From NCBI GenBank assembly GCA_946807835.1, contig OX327703.1:5959501-6023500 (forward strand): 64,000 bases of DNA, written 5' to 3'. The translations under genes and the position numbers were made by a program. The stretch comes from Ailanthus altissimus. Lineage: Eukaryota > Streptophyta > Magnoliopsida > Sapindales > Simaroubaceae. Position 1 is the stretch's first letter. Every line of letters begins with the position of its first letter. This document shows, piece by piece, positions 23,131 through 34,562 of this stretch. The notes below the pieces were generated by a model that did not search any database, was not told where the DNA came from, and saw only the letters and a list, made by a program, of their open reading frames with translations.

Positions 23131-25177
23131 TGTTGAGGAATCAGCCTTAACATTAATCCTACTTAGGAATTAACGTTTGCTCTAATACTAGTATGTTGGG
23201 TTTTTCAACGCACACTCTAAAAAACCTAAGCAAATATAAAGGACTACAATCACAAGCAATCAAGAACAAGAATAAGATCACCATAAAGAGATAAAACAAT
23301 CATATAATCAAGTTATCTGGTTCAATAACAAATACCTACGTCTACGGTAGATATAAGATCCTAGCCTATTTTATTAAGTTCACAAAGAATATAGATCACA
23401 AAAATCTCTCTCAAGATATTATCAAGGAATATAATCAATGAAGATCACTGATGCGATATTTCTATATCATAAAATTAAGTGCAAGTATACACTATCGTAT
23501 GCAAGTAATAAAGGGACTAATTAGTCAGATGTCGAACCCACAGGGATAATTTCTTCTTTTAAACCAATTACTAAACTTATATCTTCCTAATAATTATTCA
23601 GAAAAATAAAAATCTAAGAATGAATGCAGAAAATATAAAAACAAAAACACAATGTAAAGAAAATTAGATGACAGTAATGTAGAGAAAACCTAGGATTAAT
23701 ATTATCCCTCAATATGCTTTTTAATGATTAATCTTCTAATATTTAATTCACTTAGTCTTTATTATTTATCAAGACACTAATGTATTCACAAGCCTCTTCC
23801 AAGGTCATGCAAGTATACCTTAATTTACCAAATACCTATATTCCTATGGTACTTGTAATAAATTAAGATTCATTAAGATTAGATCTTATTGATCATACAT
23901 GCCAACTAGGTATATTCCTATTCTAAGTTGAAACTTGCATATGCAACATTGAATGTTACTCTACAATCATGCATAAAATTACCTAGGTCTAAATATATTG
24001 ATTCCTCTTCCGAGTTTATCAACATATTACCAACTCATTCACCATATATTGGCCAGATATATTGAAGCATTAAACACAAGTAATTTAAATAATAAAGGAC
24101 TAAGTTTATTAAATATTAAAAAGATATGGCAATTAAGTGCACATATTGAGTTCAAATATTAACCATAGAAAATAAATTAGTTCATAGTTACAAGAAAATC
24201 ACAGCAATAAAAATAAAAATAAAACATGATACAATCAATCGCAAATCAATGTAGACGTCGAATTGCTCTTGATTGATGTTGCTCTGGATTCTTGGTGCTC
24301 TTGAAATACTCTAAATTCTCTTTTTCTTGCTCTAGGTTCTTCTTTAGATGATTCTTGAAGGCTGGGATCGAGTGGCTTTTTATAGGGATTGATATGAGCT
24401 TGAAAATCTCAATTCTTGTCGGACTAGGACTCGCACTACCGCTGGCGCACTAACAGTTGTCACTGGGGTGACGCGTGAAAAAGGCTTCATTGCTGGCGCG
24501 GTGGGATGATGGCGCTGGGGCACTGGTATATCGCGGGCGCGGTGACTGTTTGGAGCTGGGGCGCCAGATGCGACTTCAACAGGTCATTTTTCTTATTTCG
24601 ATCACTGTTCCAGCGCTGGGGCTATAATCCTCGTGGAGCTGGGGCGGTGGACACATACTTTGAAAACTTTGCATTTTAGTCCCTGTTTTCGCTACAATTC
24701 TTTAAATTTTGTTCAAGTCCCTATAAATAACAATAATGCACATAAATAGCCATCTATTCTCATAAAATCATAAAATATCAATAATAAAAACATGAGAAAA
24801 TATATGACAAATTTGCCCTTATCAATCACCTAAAGGATCTATTAATGCTATCTTGATCACTCAAATCTCAAGCACTTCTTATGGCACACTAGACACTCAA
24901 GGCTCTCTAGCTCTCTATTTTATCTCTCAGAGTTTCTCTCTAATACTTCATTATATCTAAAAGGTTACAAACATTTATATAGTTTTTAAAATGTCCTTAG
25001 AAACCCTATTTCTAGTTGGAATAAGAGTCCAAATTTTGTTGGAGTTTGAAAACTAACTTTAGGATAGATTACTCGCCTAAAATGACAAATGATCCTACTT
25101 TGGTGCCTAAGCTCCAGAATTTAGCACCTAAGTGCCATACATTTTGCCTTAATTGGTGCCTAGGTGCCAAGGCCTAT
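23131..25177 (-). mobile_element. 5' LTR of the minus-strand copia element, split by a solo gypsy LTR
   Basis: Partner of the LTR at 20833-21463. Its own sequence is 23131-23448 plus 24830-25177, about 670 bp. It ends in CA (minus strand) beside the primer-binding site. At its outer end the Tat-like LTR starts directly, so the last few bases are lost or the boundary coincides with that insertion. Confidence 0.8.
23449..24824 (-). mobile_element. Solo Ty3/gypsy LTR with 5-bp target duplication
   Basis: The 1376-bp LTR starts TGATAAGGGC and ends ATATCGCATCA on the minus strand, and is flanked by ATCAC at 23444-23448 and 24825-24829. It is the same family as the LTR at 49520-50881. It carries a GC-rich block (24425-24660) with many GCGC, CTGGGGC and GGGGCG motifs. 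With no internal region, it is a product of LTR-LTR recombination. Confidence 0.92.
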
Positions 25178-26521
25178 TGATAAGCGCATTTGATATATGA
25201 TATTATACCCCTCTTAATTAGATAATTGCTTGTTTTGAATGTGAATTTATGGCTTTTTATGTATATCAATTTTATTTTGTAGGTTTCAAGTTAATGGAGT
25301 TATTAGGGATGAAAATTCAAAAAAAACAAGCAAAAACACCAAATATGCTATAGTGTAGTGAACATGGCAGTGAATAGTGACATAGCTACAGTGCATAACA
25401 ATGTCTTTGCTATAGTACGCGCCCAGGCTTTGGCGCCCTAGCACCCAAAAATGGCGGCTAGGCACCGAAAAACCTAGGTTTTGGTGTCCAGGAGCCAAAA
25501 CGGGCTCCATTGGAAGAATGTTCAGCGCCTAGGCGCCAAAATGTGGTGCCCAGGCGCCACCACTTGTTTCATTACCCATTTTCTTGCCCTAATTTGAAGC
25601 CTATAAATACTACCCTTTAGCTATTTTCTCAAGGGGAGAAAGGGGAGCACGAAATAGAGAGAGAAACTCTGGTTTTTAGTAAGAGAAACACCATTAAAGC
25701 TTGGATTAAGGAAGATTATTAAAGATTGAAGACTCCAAAGGCTTCTCAAACTAGTTCCTTCTTCTCTCTTTACTGTATTTATATTTATTTATAGTTTGTA
25801 ATTGTATTTTGTGTTTATTTGAACATGAGTACTTTTATGAATATTTGGATGAATGTAATTGAATATTTTACTATGAATTGCTAGATTATATATTATAGGG
25901 CTTGATGGAACTCTATTGAACTCTATGTATTGATGTTATTTTGTGATTAATGACTATTTGATGCTTATTCATTTATGCCTTTTATATGCTTAATGCTTCT
26001 AATTGCATTGAGAAATGGATTGGATGAATTAAACATTTGGGTTATGTGCTTGAAAAAGTTTAATCCATATATTGGTTGTAACAGGCATAGCTTTGAGTTT
26101 GTTGAGTTGGGAGACTAATGAACTTAAGGTAGTCACATAAGGGTACCTTAATGCTTGTATGTATAACGGGTTAGATAGGGATATCAACTTGTTTGCATAT
26201 GCATAGAGTCTCGTTCGGCACTCGGGAGAGGGATTGAGATTATTCTTAAGCCTTTGATTAATGAATACATTAGATTAGTTGTTGATCACTAATGACAAAG
26301 AGCATAGAAACAATAGAGGAAAATCAAGTCCCTAGAACCCCCATTGCCACAGAATTCTCATTTCTTCAATTTATTGATTTACTTAGTTTCAAGCATTTTT
26401 AATTTCACAATTCAACTTATCCTTTAAATTTACTTAGATAAAGTTAGGTTGCCAACATCATAGTACTTAGCATTAGTTTAGGACACAATTCTCATTGTAA
26501 TATCCAATCCCTATTAGTAGT
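25178..26521 (+). mobile_element. 5' LTR of a Tat-like Ty3/gypsy element
   Basis: Begins TGATAAGCGC. It has a GC-rich block (25418-25560) with repeated AGGCGCCA-type words, a CTATAAATAC TATA box near 25602, and is followed by a gypsy-type primer-binding site. Orientation matches the gag-pol relic downstream, which is probably the same element. No 3' LTR partner was found in the window, so the end is set by the primer-binding site. Confidence 0.65.
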
Positions 26522-26522
26522 A

Positions 26523-26540
26523 TTGGCGCCTAGATTGCGG
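26523..26540 (+). promoter_or_regulatory. Candidate gypsy primer-binding site
   Basis: TGGCGCCTAGATTGCGG resembles the TGGCGCCGTTGCCGGGG-type site common after LTRs of plant Tat and Athila elements, with decay in the middle. Confidence 0.5.
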
Positions 26541-26654
26541 TATAGAACAAATAAGACACCGTAGGGTTACTCAATTTTAACCCTATTAGAAATATTCCCT
26601 TTATAGTGCACGTGAGAGATATTAAACCTAATTTGGTAATTTCACACTCGATCG
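26541..26654 (+). other. Leader remnant of the Tat-like element
   Basis: Short non-coding stretch between the primer-binding site and the next inserted LTR. The exact edge with that LTR is uncertain. Confidence 0.35.
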
Positions 26655-29246
26655 GTGCACCGGACGACCCTAGAATATTTTTAGAATTTTTCTCTATTGG
26701 CTTGGAAAAGAAAATTCTAATTTACTACATGAATTTCCATTTAAGGGTTATGAATAGAACAAGCCTTTGTTGAGAAACATAATCCATATATTAGAGAATG
26801 GACCAATTAGAAGAAATCTCATGGATTGCCAAGTTGGAAGTTCTAGTTAGTTCTTTGAACTATTCTAACTAAATAGTTACAAATGAACTAATTACATAAT
26901 TAGTTTTTAACTAATGGCAAATTAGAAGTTTTAAGTAAGTTGAAGGGGAAAATGGTAAATTGAGGGAGCACTATATATATGTTAGAAGTGTGTAGAAATT
27001 TGAAGAGAGATCAAAACCAACACTTAGCCAAAAAAGAGAGAAATTCGAGCTTCAAAGAGGGTGCTGCTACAGTGACTATTCAAGTTTTTTTTCATGATTT
27101 TTCATGTGTAATCAAGCCAAATTAAGGTTACAAACCAATCCCTAAGCTCAATTGAAGTCTCAATTAGTGGAAATTCAAGAAAAAAGAGGTAAGAAAAGCA
27201 TCTTTTATGAGTTTGATAAGTGAGAATTCAAGAATGTGTTAATTGATGTTCTTATGTGTATTCTTGGCTTAGATTGAGTTAAATTCTAGTTTGGAGCTTG
27301 AAGGAGTCATCAATTTGAAGAAATTGGCAAGGTGAGAATTAGGGTTTTTGGTGATTTTGTTGTAGAGATTTCAATTGATTGTAATTAGGGCTTTAGAATG
27401 AAATTGGCATGATTTTGTTGTAATTGGAACAAGAAATTGAGAAAAGGAATGTGTTGGAACCTAGGGTGAAATTCTGCCACTTTAGGGAAGTTAGGAATTG
27501 AGTGGTGTTTTGATTGAATTGTTGTGTGTAAATGGTGCATATTGTGAATTGAATGTATATGGTTGATGGAAAAACCAAAAATGAAGAAAATAGGACATAA
27601 TTATTCATGTGGGAAAGGTGAAGGGCAATTATGTCCATTCAAAACTTTTCAGGGCGCTGGATGGTGAGTTAGTTTCGATTATGGCTCCGTAACTAAAATC
27701 GAAAAGTAGTTTACATCCGGGCTTTGTATGCTGATTAGGGCATTTAGTAGTTAAATGATATTCTAGTGTTCGATTTGGTTCTAAATGTCATTTATGGTGC
27801 GTAGGTGAAGATAACCGAGAGCGTTAACGGGAGCAGAAATCGGGAGCGAAATTGAGCGCAGAACGGTTGTGAGTGGAAATCTGCCATTTCTTTTACTTTT
27901 CGGTTATTATGTTTTCGCACAATGACTATGTATGTTTTATGAGCTTTCGATGCATAAACATGATTTATGATCTTGATATATTCATAGACATGCTTTTACA
28001 TGATCGATTTACGAAACAGTTTTAAAATTTCTGCATTCGTTTTTAAGGCCATTGGTACCCTCAGATTATAGTGGTGATGATTGTATTAGACCCGGCTGGT
28101 ATATCCCGTGTACATGGGCAGGTCTTGGGGGTGTGTCATTAACTCCGGGAAGTCGGGATGTCGAGTCATGTGAGTCGCTCTATGTGTACCGGATATTGTC
28201 TCGCTATATGCATGCGATGTAGGATTCCGCTGCGTAGCCAGTGAGATGTCTTGAGATGTCATTGTGGGTGCCGCTAGTTGAGGTGCCCCGTGACCTACTC
28301 ACGTATGCGGTGCTAGTTGAGTCGCTGCGTGGGTATAGAGCTTTAGGGTTACCATTGGTACAGTTTAGAAAGAAAATGGCCGAGCGAGGATTTTACTAGT
28401 TTTTCGATTTACCGATAGTATTTATGCATTTATATGCATACAGCAGTTATTATGTTATACAGATTCTGAAAATAGTTTTCCAAAGATGTAGATAAAACCC
28501 GCTCATCAAGATTTCATTAGCATATGATATTAGAAACCGTTTTACAGTTTTACATCTGTTTTAGAAGCATAATTTCTGCATGTACTTTAGAAATTGCTAT
28601 CTTTGTATAATGTTCTTGTAATTGAAATCTCATTAACACTCACTGAGCTCCTTTAGCTCACCCGTTTTATGTTTTATATTTTTAAACCCCTTTCTCAGGT
28701 GCAGGTCTCGGAACGCAAGCTGCTGATTCTCCTATTGCCGAGTAGTAGGCCGAATCCAAAGATAATTTTTGTACATGTAAATGTGCTAATAGCACTCTTT
28801 ACTTTATGCATAATAGTTGTAGGCATGTATATTTGTAAGTATGTATTGAATCAAGAAGAAGAGATTTCCACTTTATGATGATCGTTTTTACTTTTTATGA
28901 TTATGCTTATATTATGATTTAATGAAATAATTGAGTTGTGTTGAATTTGATTTGGAAAGGACCGGAGGTCCGAATTGGTAGAATTGAGATGTGTTGGAAT
29001 TAGAAGTGAAATTTCTTTGCAGGTTTATATGGATTTTCTGAAAAACAGGGGAAACTCTGTCCGTTTGTTTTTAAAATTAAGATGTCGTTTTCATGTATAT
29101 TACTAGATCTTCTTAGTAGTAACAAGAATTAAAAAGGGGTTCGCCTCGCGAAATTTCTCAACATACCTAGTTAGGTTTGGAGGAACTTCCGTCGGGGTGC
29201 CCGACAGGGCTGCTGGGATCTATAGTAGAGGGTCTCGGGTCGGGTC
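26655..29246 (+). mobile_element. 2.6-kb LTR, copy 1
   Basis: Nearly the same sequence occurs inverted at 61329-64000. Shared landmarks are CTCTATTGGCTT and TTTAAGGGTTATGAATAG near the start; a TATATATA box at 26973-26980 before a GAAGAGAGATCAAAACCAAC stretch; CAGGTGCAGGTCTCGGAACG near 28698; and GAGGGTCTCGGGTCGGGTCC at the end. It encodes nothing convincing and is probably a gypsy LTR. Compared with copy 2 it lacks the last 85 bp or so, being fused to a 5'-truncated copia LTR at 29246. Confidence 0.75.
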
Positions 29247-30855
29247 CTATTACAAGGGCCTTTGATAGACACCCTATGTAAGCCGTCAACAGAGGGTCCT
29301 CTCGAGTTGAGTAGTATTTGTGGTCCTTTGACCTAAATGCCATGGTGGGCTTGTAAGTGATCCACCATACTTTGGTTCCACGCATGTCACAGACCTTTCA
29401 TGGTGTGACCGATGGGTGTCACTGGGTATGATCCGATGCTTATGAAGTCCGGTGCGTAGAGATATGGGATTCATCAGCTCGCATAAGGAGTTTGATATCC
29501 AGATGCTTCGAGATTGTATCTCAAAAAGTCTTGTGGCCACATGCATTAATCTTGGGAAAGAAATTTGTCAGGGTGGAACAATATGGCAAAAAAGTTTGCG
29601 CATATTGTTCAATGAGATACAAGTCAAGAGATAAGACATGGATGAGCACTAGGGGATTTGACAGTGATAACTATATCCCCACACATCCTAGATATAATGA
29701 TGAAAGGACTATATATATACGTTGTAACCTTAACTTGTATGGTTCAACGCACTGATTTGTATATTCGTGACGTGTGCGTTGGGGGGGGGGGGGGGCATCG
29801 CTCACGAACTCATGGAATTGTTCTATTTGACGAATTGGGCGTAGAACCTAGGGAGTCCCGTGATTTGAAGTGTACTCGTTGTGCACTGGGGCAACGTGTT
29901 AGATTAAATTTTTTAATTCAGCAATATTTAGCACTATTACGGGAATACGTGCGTGTCTATATTTAAGTGTTAAATACAACAATGAGTCAATAATTATTAT
30001 TTACTGATTGTATAATGACACGTGGCGCATTGTGGACCCCCGGTTGAGTTTACCTAAGTGTGAGATTTAGTGGGACCCACTAAGGGATAGACTTGGTAAC
30101 TTTTCATGAGGGGTAAAATGGTCATTTCATACTTTAATTATTTAATTGTTAAATAATCAAATATCTCTCATTATTATATTATTATATTATCTTATATGAT
30201 ATTATATATATATTAATATTTTATTTGGGTGCCAACTATGTAATATTATATCATTATTATTTATATTATATAATATATTATATTAATATTTTATTATATA
30301 TATAAATATGAGAGAGAGATGGGAAAGTGAATTGGTGTGTGCATTTTGTCCGAGAAGTGAAAATGGAAATGGAGAGAAGAAGAAAATGGAACTGAAGGGA
30401 AAAAAAAGAAAAAAAAAGGAAAAAATGGAAAAATAAAATTGTTTCATTTTTTTTTATGGTTCTAATTGAAGCAATGGTAGATTGCTTCAAATCTCTATTT
30501 CCTTATCCTTTTGGAGAAAACGATGAAAACACATACTCGGCCATTTTAGGAATTAAGAGTTAATCCCGTTCTAGATATAGAGCTACTGTTCTAGCTCACC
30601 AAGCCCACCGTGTTGGTGACTAGAACTGCCCATGAGTTGGTCTTTATCCAGACTCCAAGAAAATACGTGTATAACGTTACACGTTGAGGTGAGTTCTCTA
30701 CCCTATTAATATATTAATGTGATTAATATATTTATTTATTGTATTTGTTGTTTAATTTAATGCTTCCGCCGCATATAATATGTATATGATACGTATTTTA
30801 GGCAATAGACACAATTGTCATGCATACACCCACGTATACTAGATCCCTGACAACA
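29247..30855 (+). mobile_element. Copia-type LTR, 5'-truncated (copy R1)
   Basis: Same family as the LTRs starting at 32734, 34563, 41792 and 55097 (plus) and at 46357-53224 (minus), and closest to the minus copy at 46357-48167. Landmarks are CCACCATACTTTGGTTCCAC, CACAGACCTTTCATGGTGTG and GGGACTCCC-type text. It ends GATCCCTGACAACA. About 600 bp of its start is missing. A run of 16 G occurs at 29780-29795 where the sister copy has GGGG. The short frames in it are not genes. Confidence 0.8.
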
Positions 30856-32733
30856 GTTAGAGGAGCAGTACAAGCCCCGAAGAGTTGTTAATCAATGAGT
30901 TAGCTTATTAAATTTAAGGGATCCTCTCTTGCAAATTGTGAACAACAGGTTCGTTGCTTGTTTCACTCAAGAATAAAAGGGAAAGAGAGTACAAGAGTTG
31001 TTAGGGATAGAGAGCTAACTTCAGAGTAGAATATTGCATTGAGAATGCAATGACCAAACACCCACACACTCCAAAGTTAGAGGCTCAGGTGGAGATGAAA
31101 TTCGGGTGTTGAAAGAAATAGGGATGACTTGGATAAGCTTAGAGAAAGCACTGGAGATGGATAGAGGAGTATGGCACCAGAGGTGCCTTTAGAAAAAAAG
31201 ATTAGAGAGCTTGAAAAGTGGTTGCATGAGTTAATAATAATAGAGAAAGATGAGAACATCCTTTTTAAAGACCATTTAGAGGGAGCGAAAATCCCTCATA
31301 TTTTGATAAGCTAAGAGATATAGAGTTGCATGTAAAATTTTGGCTACCTAGTCTCTTAAGTTATAAAGGCACAACCAATCCGAACGATTATGTAGATCAA
31401 GTAACCAATATTTTATCCATTACAGAATTAAGGAAAAATAAATATGTTTCTTGCTTCATATAAATCTAAAAGGACGGGCTCTCCTCTGGTATTAGAGTCT
31501 AAAACAAAGGAGTTTTTCCTTATACAATAAGTTGATAAAGAAGTTTTTTAGCACTTTCGAGAAGCCTATGAGTTGGCCAAAGACCCTAAACAGTTGAAGA
31601 TGCTCAAATAGGGTCGAACAGAGAGCTTTAGAGATTTTATGGGTCGGTCCATAGAGAAGTGATCCAACTTAGATTTTTTGGCTTGCCAATTACCATAGAG
31701 GTACTAAAAGTAGGGTTGAGATTGAATTGGTTTTGGTATAACTTGCCTAAGAACTAATTATAACTTATGTGGATTTTTATGGTTGAGCACCCAAGTATAT
31801 AAGGATCGAAGAAGAAGAAGCAAAGAATAAGGGAGATTTGAGAATAAGGGTATAGAGTTGAGAAAATCTCCCAAGAAGGAATATTCATTGGGGGGAAAAG
31901 ATATCCCCCAATGTGGTAAGGATCCAAGATAAAAGGTTTGTTTCCTTTGCTGTCCACTTAAAGATTTTATTTAAGGCTATTAAAGAGAAGGTTTATTCGA
32001 AGAATCAACTATCATAAGAACACCGACAGTATGATGTAACAGGGAGAAGAAATATGAGTTTCATCAAAACCATGCACATATAACTAATAAGTTCCACCTT
32101 ATGAGGAAGTAGGTAGATTGACTGATCAAGAATGATTATTTGAAGAAGTTTAAAGTTAACAAGAATTAAAAGAAGCCTCAAACCAAGAACTTAGATCCTT
32201 AAGCTCTTGACTCTGTCTCAACCAATGATGACCATGATAATCTTAGAAGGAACTATACTAGTTGAAGACTCTAATAAGTAGAGGAATAACTACTTTTAGT
32301 ATTCCATGTTAGCATATCAAGTGATGTGCTATAACTTGATTGCTAAAACGCCTTAGATACAGACTGTTCTTATCATCTTTACCAGAAGAATGCCTAAAAG
32401 ATCAGTTACCCTTATGATGAAGCATGGTTTTAGTATAACTGCTCAGAGCTGAGGTCAACTAGGTATTCATCAACCCAGGAATCTCAGCTGACATAATTTG
32501 TAAGAATGCACTAAATGACCTCGGCTTTAAGGACTTTAAAATTAAAGGACCTAAACTCTTGCGTACGAATTTGGAGATGGTTGTGTTATGCGGCTAGATT
32601 TTTCACCTGATCTATATCTTTAGGGTAGAGACCATACGTAAAGGCTATGATGTTGAGCACCGTTATGGTTTACCAATCATTCCCCTACAAACTTCTATTA
32701 AGATGACCTTTCATAAGGAACTCTAATACGACC
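30856..32733 (+). pseudogene. Ty3/gypsy (Tat-like) gag and protease relic
   Basis: Frameshifted and stop-ridden coding sequence. From about 31185 the frames give KIRELEKWLHELIIIEKDEN, then LPSLLSYKGTTNPNDYVDQV, TELRKNKYVSCF and AYELAKDPKQLKMLK followed by RTESFRDFM. These match the order of a gypsy gag (the YxGTxDPxxH block, the capsid body, the QxxxESLRDF block). From about 32380 SVTLMMKHGF and later fragments are consistent with the nucleic-acid-binding and protease region. No continuous frame survives. It continues at about 38873 after the nested copia LTRs. Confidence 0.7.
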
Positions 32734-34562
32734 TGTTGGATATAGCATTTACATTTCATTCTAATATTGTATGAATATTAATTATTTTAATATTTATACA
32801 ATAAGCATAAGCATTTCGAATGAAATAGTTAACATTAAATATATATAGTAAGATGCTTGTAACATTTCAGACATTGTATGATCTGAAGGAGTTCAGATCT
32901 AATGTAAATGAGTTTAGACTAGGGCTAAAAGTTAACAACTTTGAGAGTTATAATTGTTAAAAATTAACATTGCTAAGAGTTACCAAGTTATAAGAGTAAG
33001 TGAAATCTAAAGAGTTAGAGTTTTGTCTAAAATGAGACAAAAACCTGAGAGTATATTAGTAATGGCATAGTTGCAAAGGTTTGTAAATAGTGCTATGAAA
33101 TGTCATTGTGCAAGTATGTTCTTAAACATTATCTTCCCGATCTATCTTTACAAATGCGTCGATCGAAAACCTAATCATATATAGATCAGTGTATGTCTAT
33201 ATCTAGATGTTTTAGATGGTTAATCTTAGTAGATCATAAGCTTAATGAAAGCTCGTATAGATATGTGGGTATTCAATAAGGACTGAGTATTGAACTAACT
33301 CAATGAAGACCTCTAATAGACATCCCATAAAGTTGTTAACAAAGGGTCCTTTCAAGTTAAATTGTGTTTATGGTCCCTTCACCTGAGCACCACGGTAGGC
33401 TTGTGAGTGGTCCACCATATTTAGGTTCTACACATGTTAGAGACCTTTTATGATCTAATCGTTAAGTGTTGTTGGGTATAGTCTGATGCTTATGGAGTCT
33501 AGTGTGTGTAGATATGGGATCCGTCAGCTCATATAGGTGAGTTGTATATCCTGATGCTATAAGATTATATTTCAAAAACTCTTATGGCCACAGGCAAATA
33601 AATTCGAGAAAGAGTTTCCTATAGGATAAACAATGTCGTAAAGTGTTTGCGAATATTGTTTATAGAAATACAAATCTGGATATAAGTTCAGGGTTGAACT
33701 AATGGAGACTTGATTATGATAATATATGTCTCAGCTCTTCCAAAATATAAATGACAGAGGGATTATACAAATATGTATTAACCTTAACTTATATGGTTCA
33801 ACACCCTATTTTGGTAGTTCTATAATATTTACGTAGGCAGCATTTATGGACTTACTAAAGAGTTCCATAAGATAAAATTGGTGTAAACCTAGGAACTCTC
33901 ACTATATGAATGTACTTATTGTGCACTGGGATAACGTATTGTATCAAATAGTTTATCTGGGAAGTTCTCTGTAGGCCAGAATTATTTTAGGATCTCTCGA
34001 GGTATTGACAAGGTTTAAGTGTTAAACTTAAAATTTTGGCAAATAAGGCTTGCCACTTCATTCTTTTCAATGGATGCCACATGTTATGCCATAACTTTGT
34101 AATGCCATGAGACATGGCATATTTTAAATGGCCCATTTAATTATTAAGTGTTAATAATTAAATTTGACCAAATGAAACGAATTGCTAATAATATATTCGG
34201 CCAAATGAAATTGAATTGATAGCATTAGAAGCCAAAATTTGGCCAAAATAAATAAAGCATCTAGTGGTATGAATTATAAATGGCCATTAAAATAATTACA
34301 ACATAAGCTGTTAAATAATAAATCGGCTACTTTTCTTAATTATTTTTTCATGCATTATTCTTGATTTTTGGCAAGTAGGTGGTGGTAGTAAACAATGGTA
34401 TTTGGACAGTTAAAAAAGCTACAAACTTTGTTCTAATTCAGCTAGCTTTTATTTATCCTTTATTGAGTAAGTAAAATTAATGCCTTGTCATTATTCATAT
34501 AAATATGCCACTAACTTGAATTTTATTAGAAGCATTAACGGCAAATCAAAGCTGTAAATCGT
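32734..34562 (+). mobile_element. Copia solo LTR A, left part
   Basis: Starts TGTTGGATATAGC and follows the family pattern (GACATTGTATGATCTGAAGG, GTCCACCATATTTAGGTTCT and so on). It interrupts the gypsy relic and is itself cut at 34562 by another LTR of the same family. It resumes at about 38599. Confidence 0.75.

Noticed and set aside
29286..29966. Several overlapping frames of 60-102 residues on both strands
   Set aside because: They lie within a copia LTR repeated at least six times here, and the frames are not preserved between copies.
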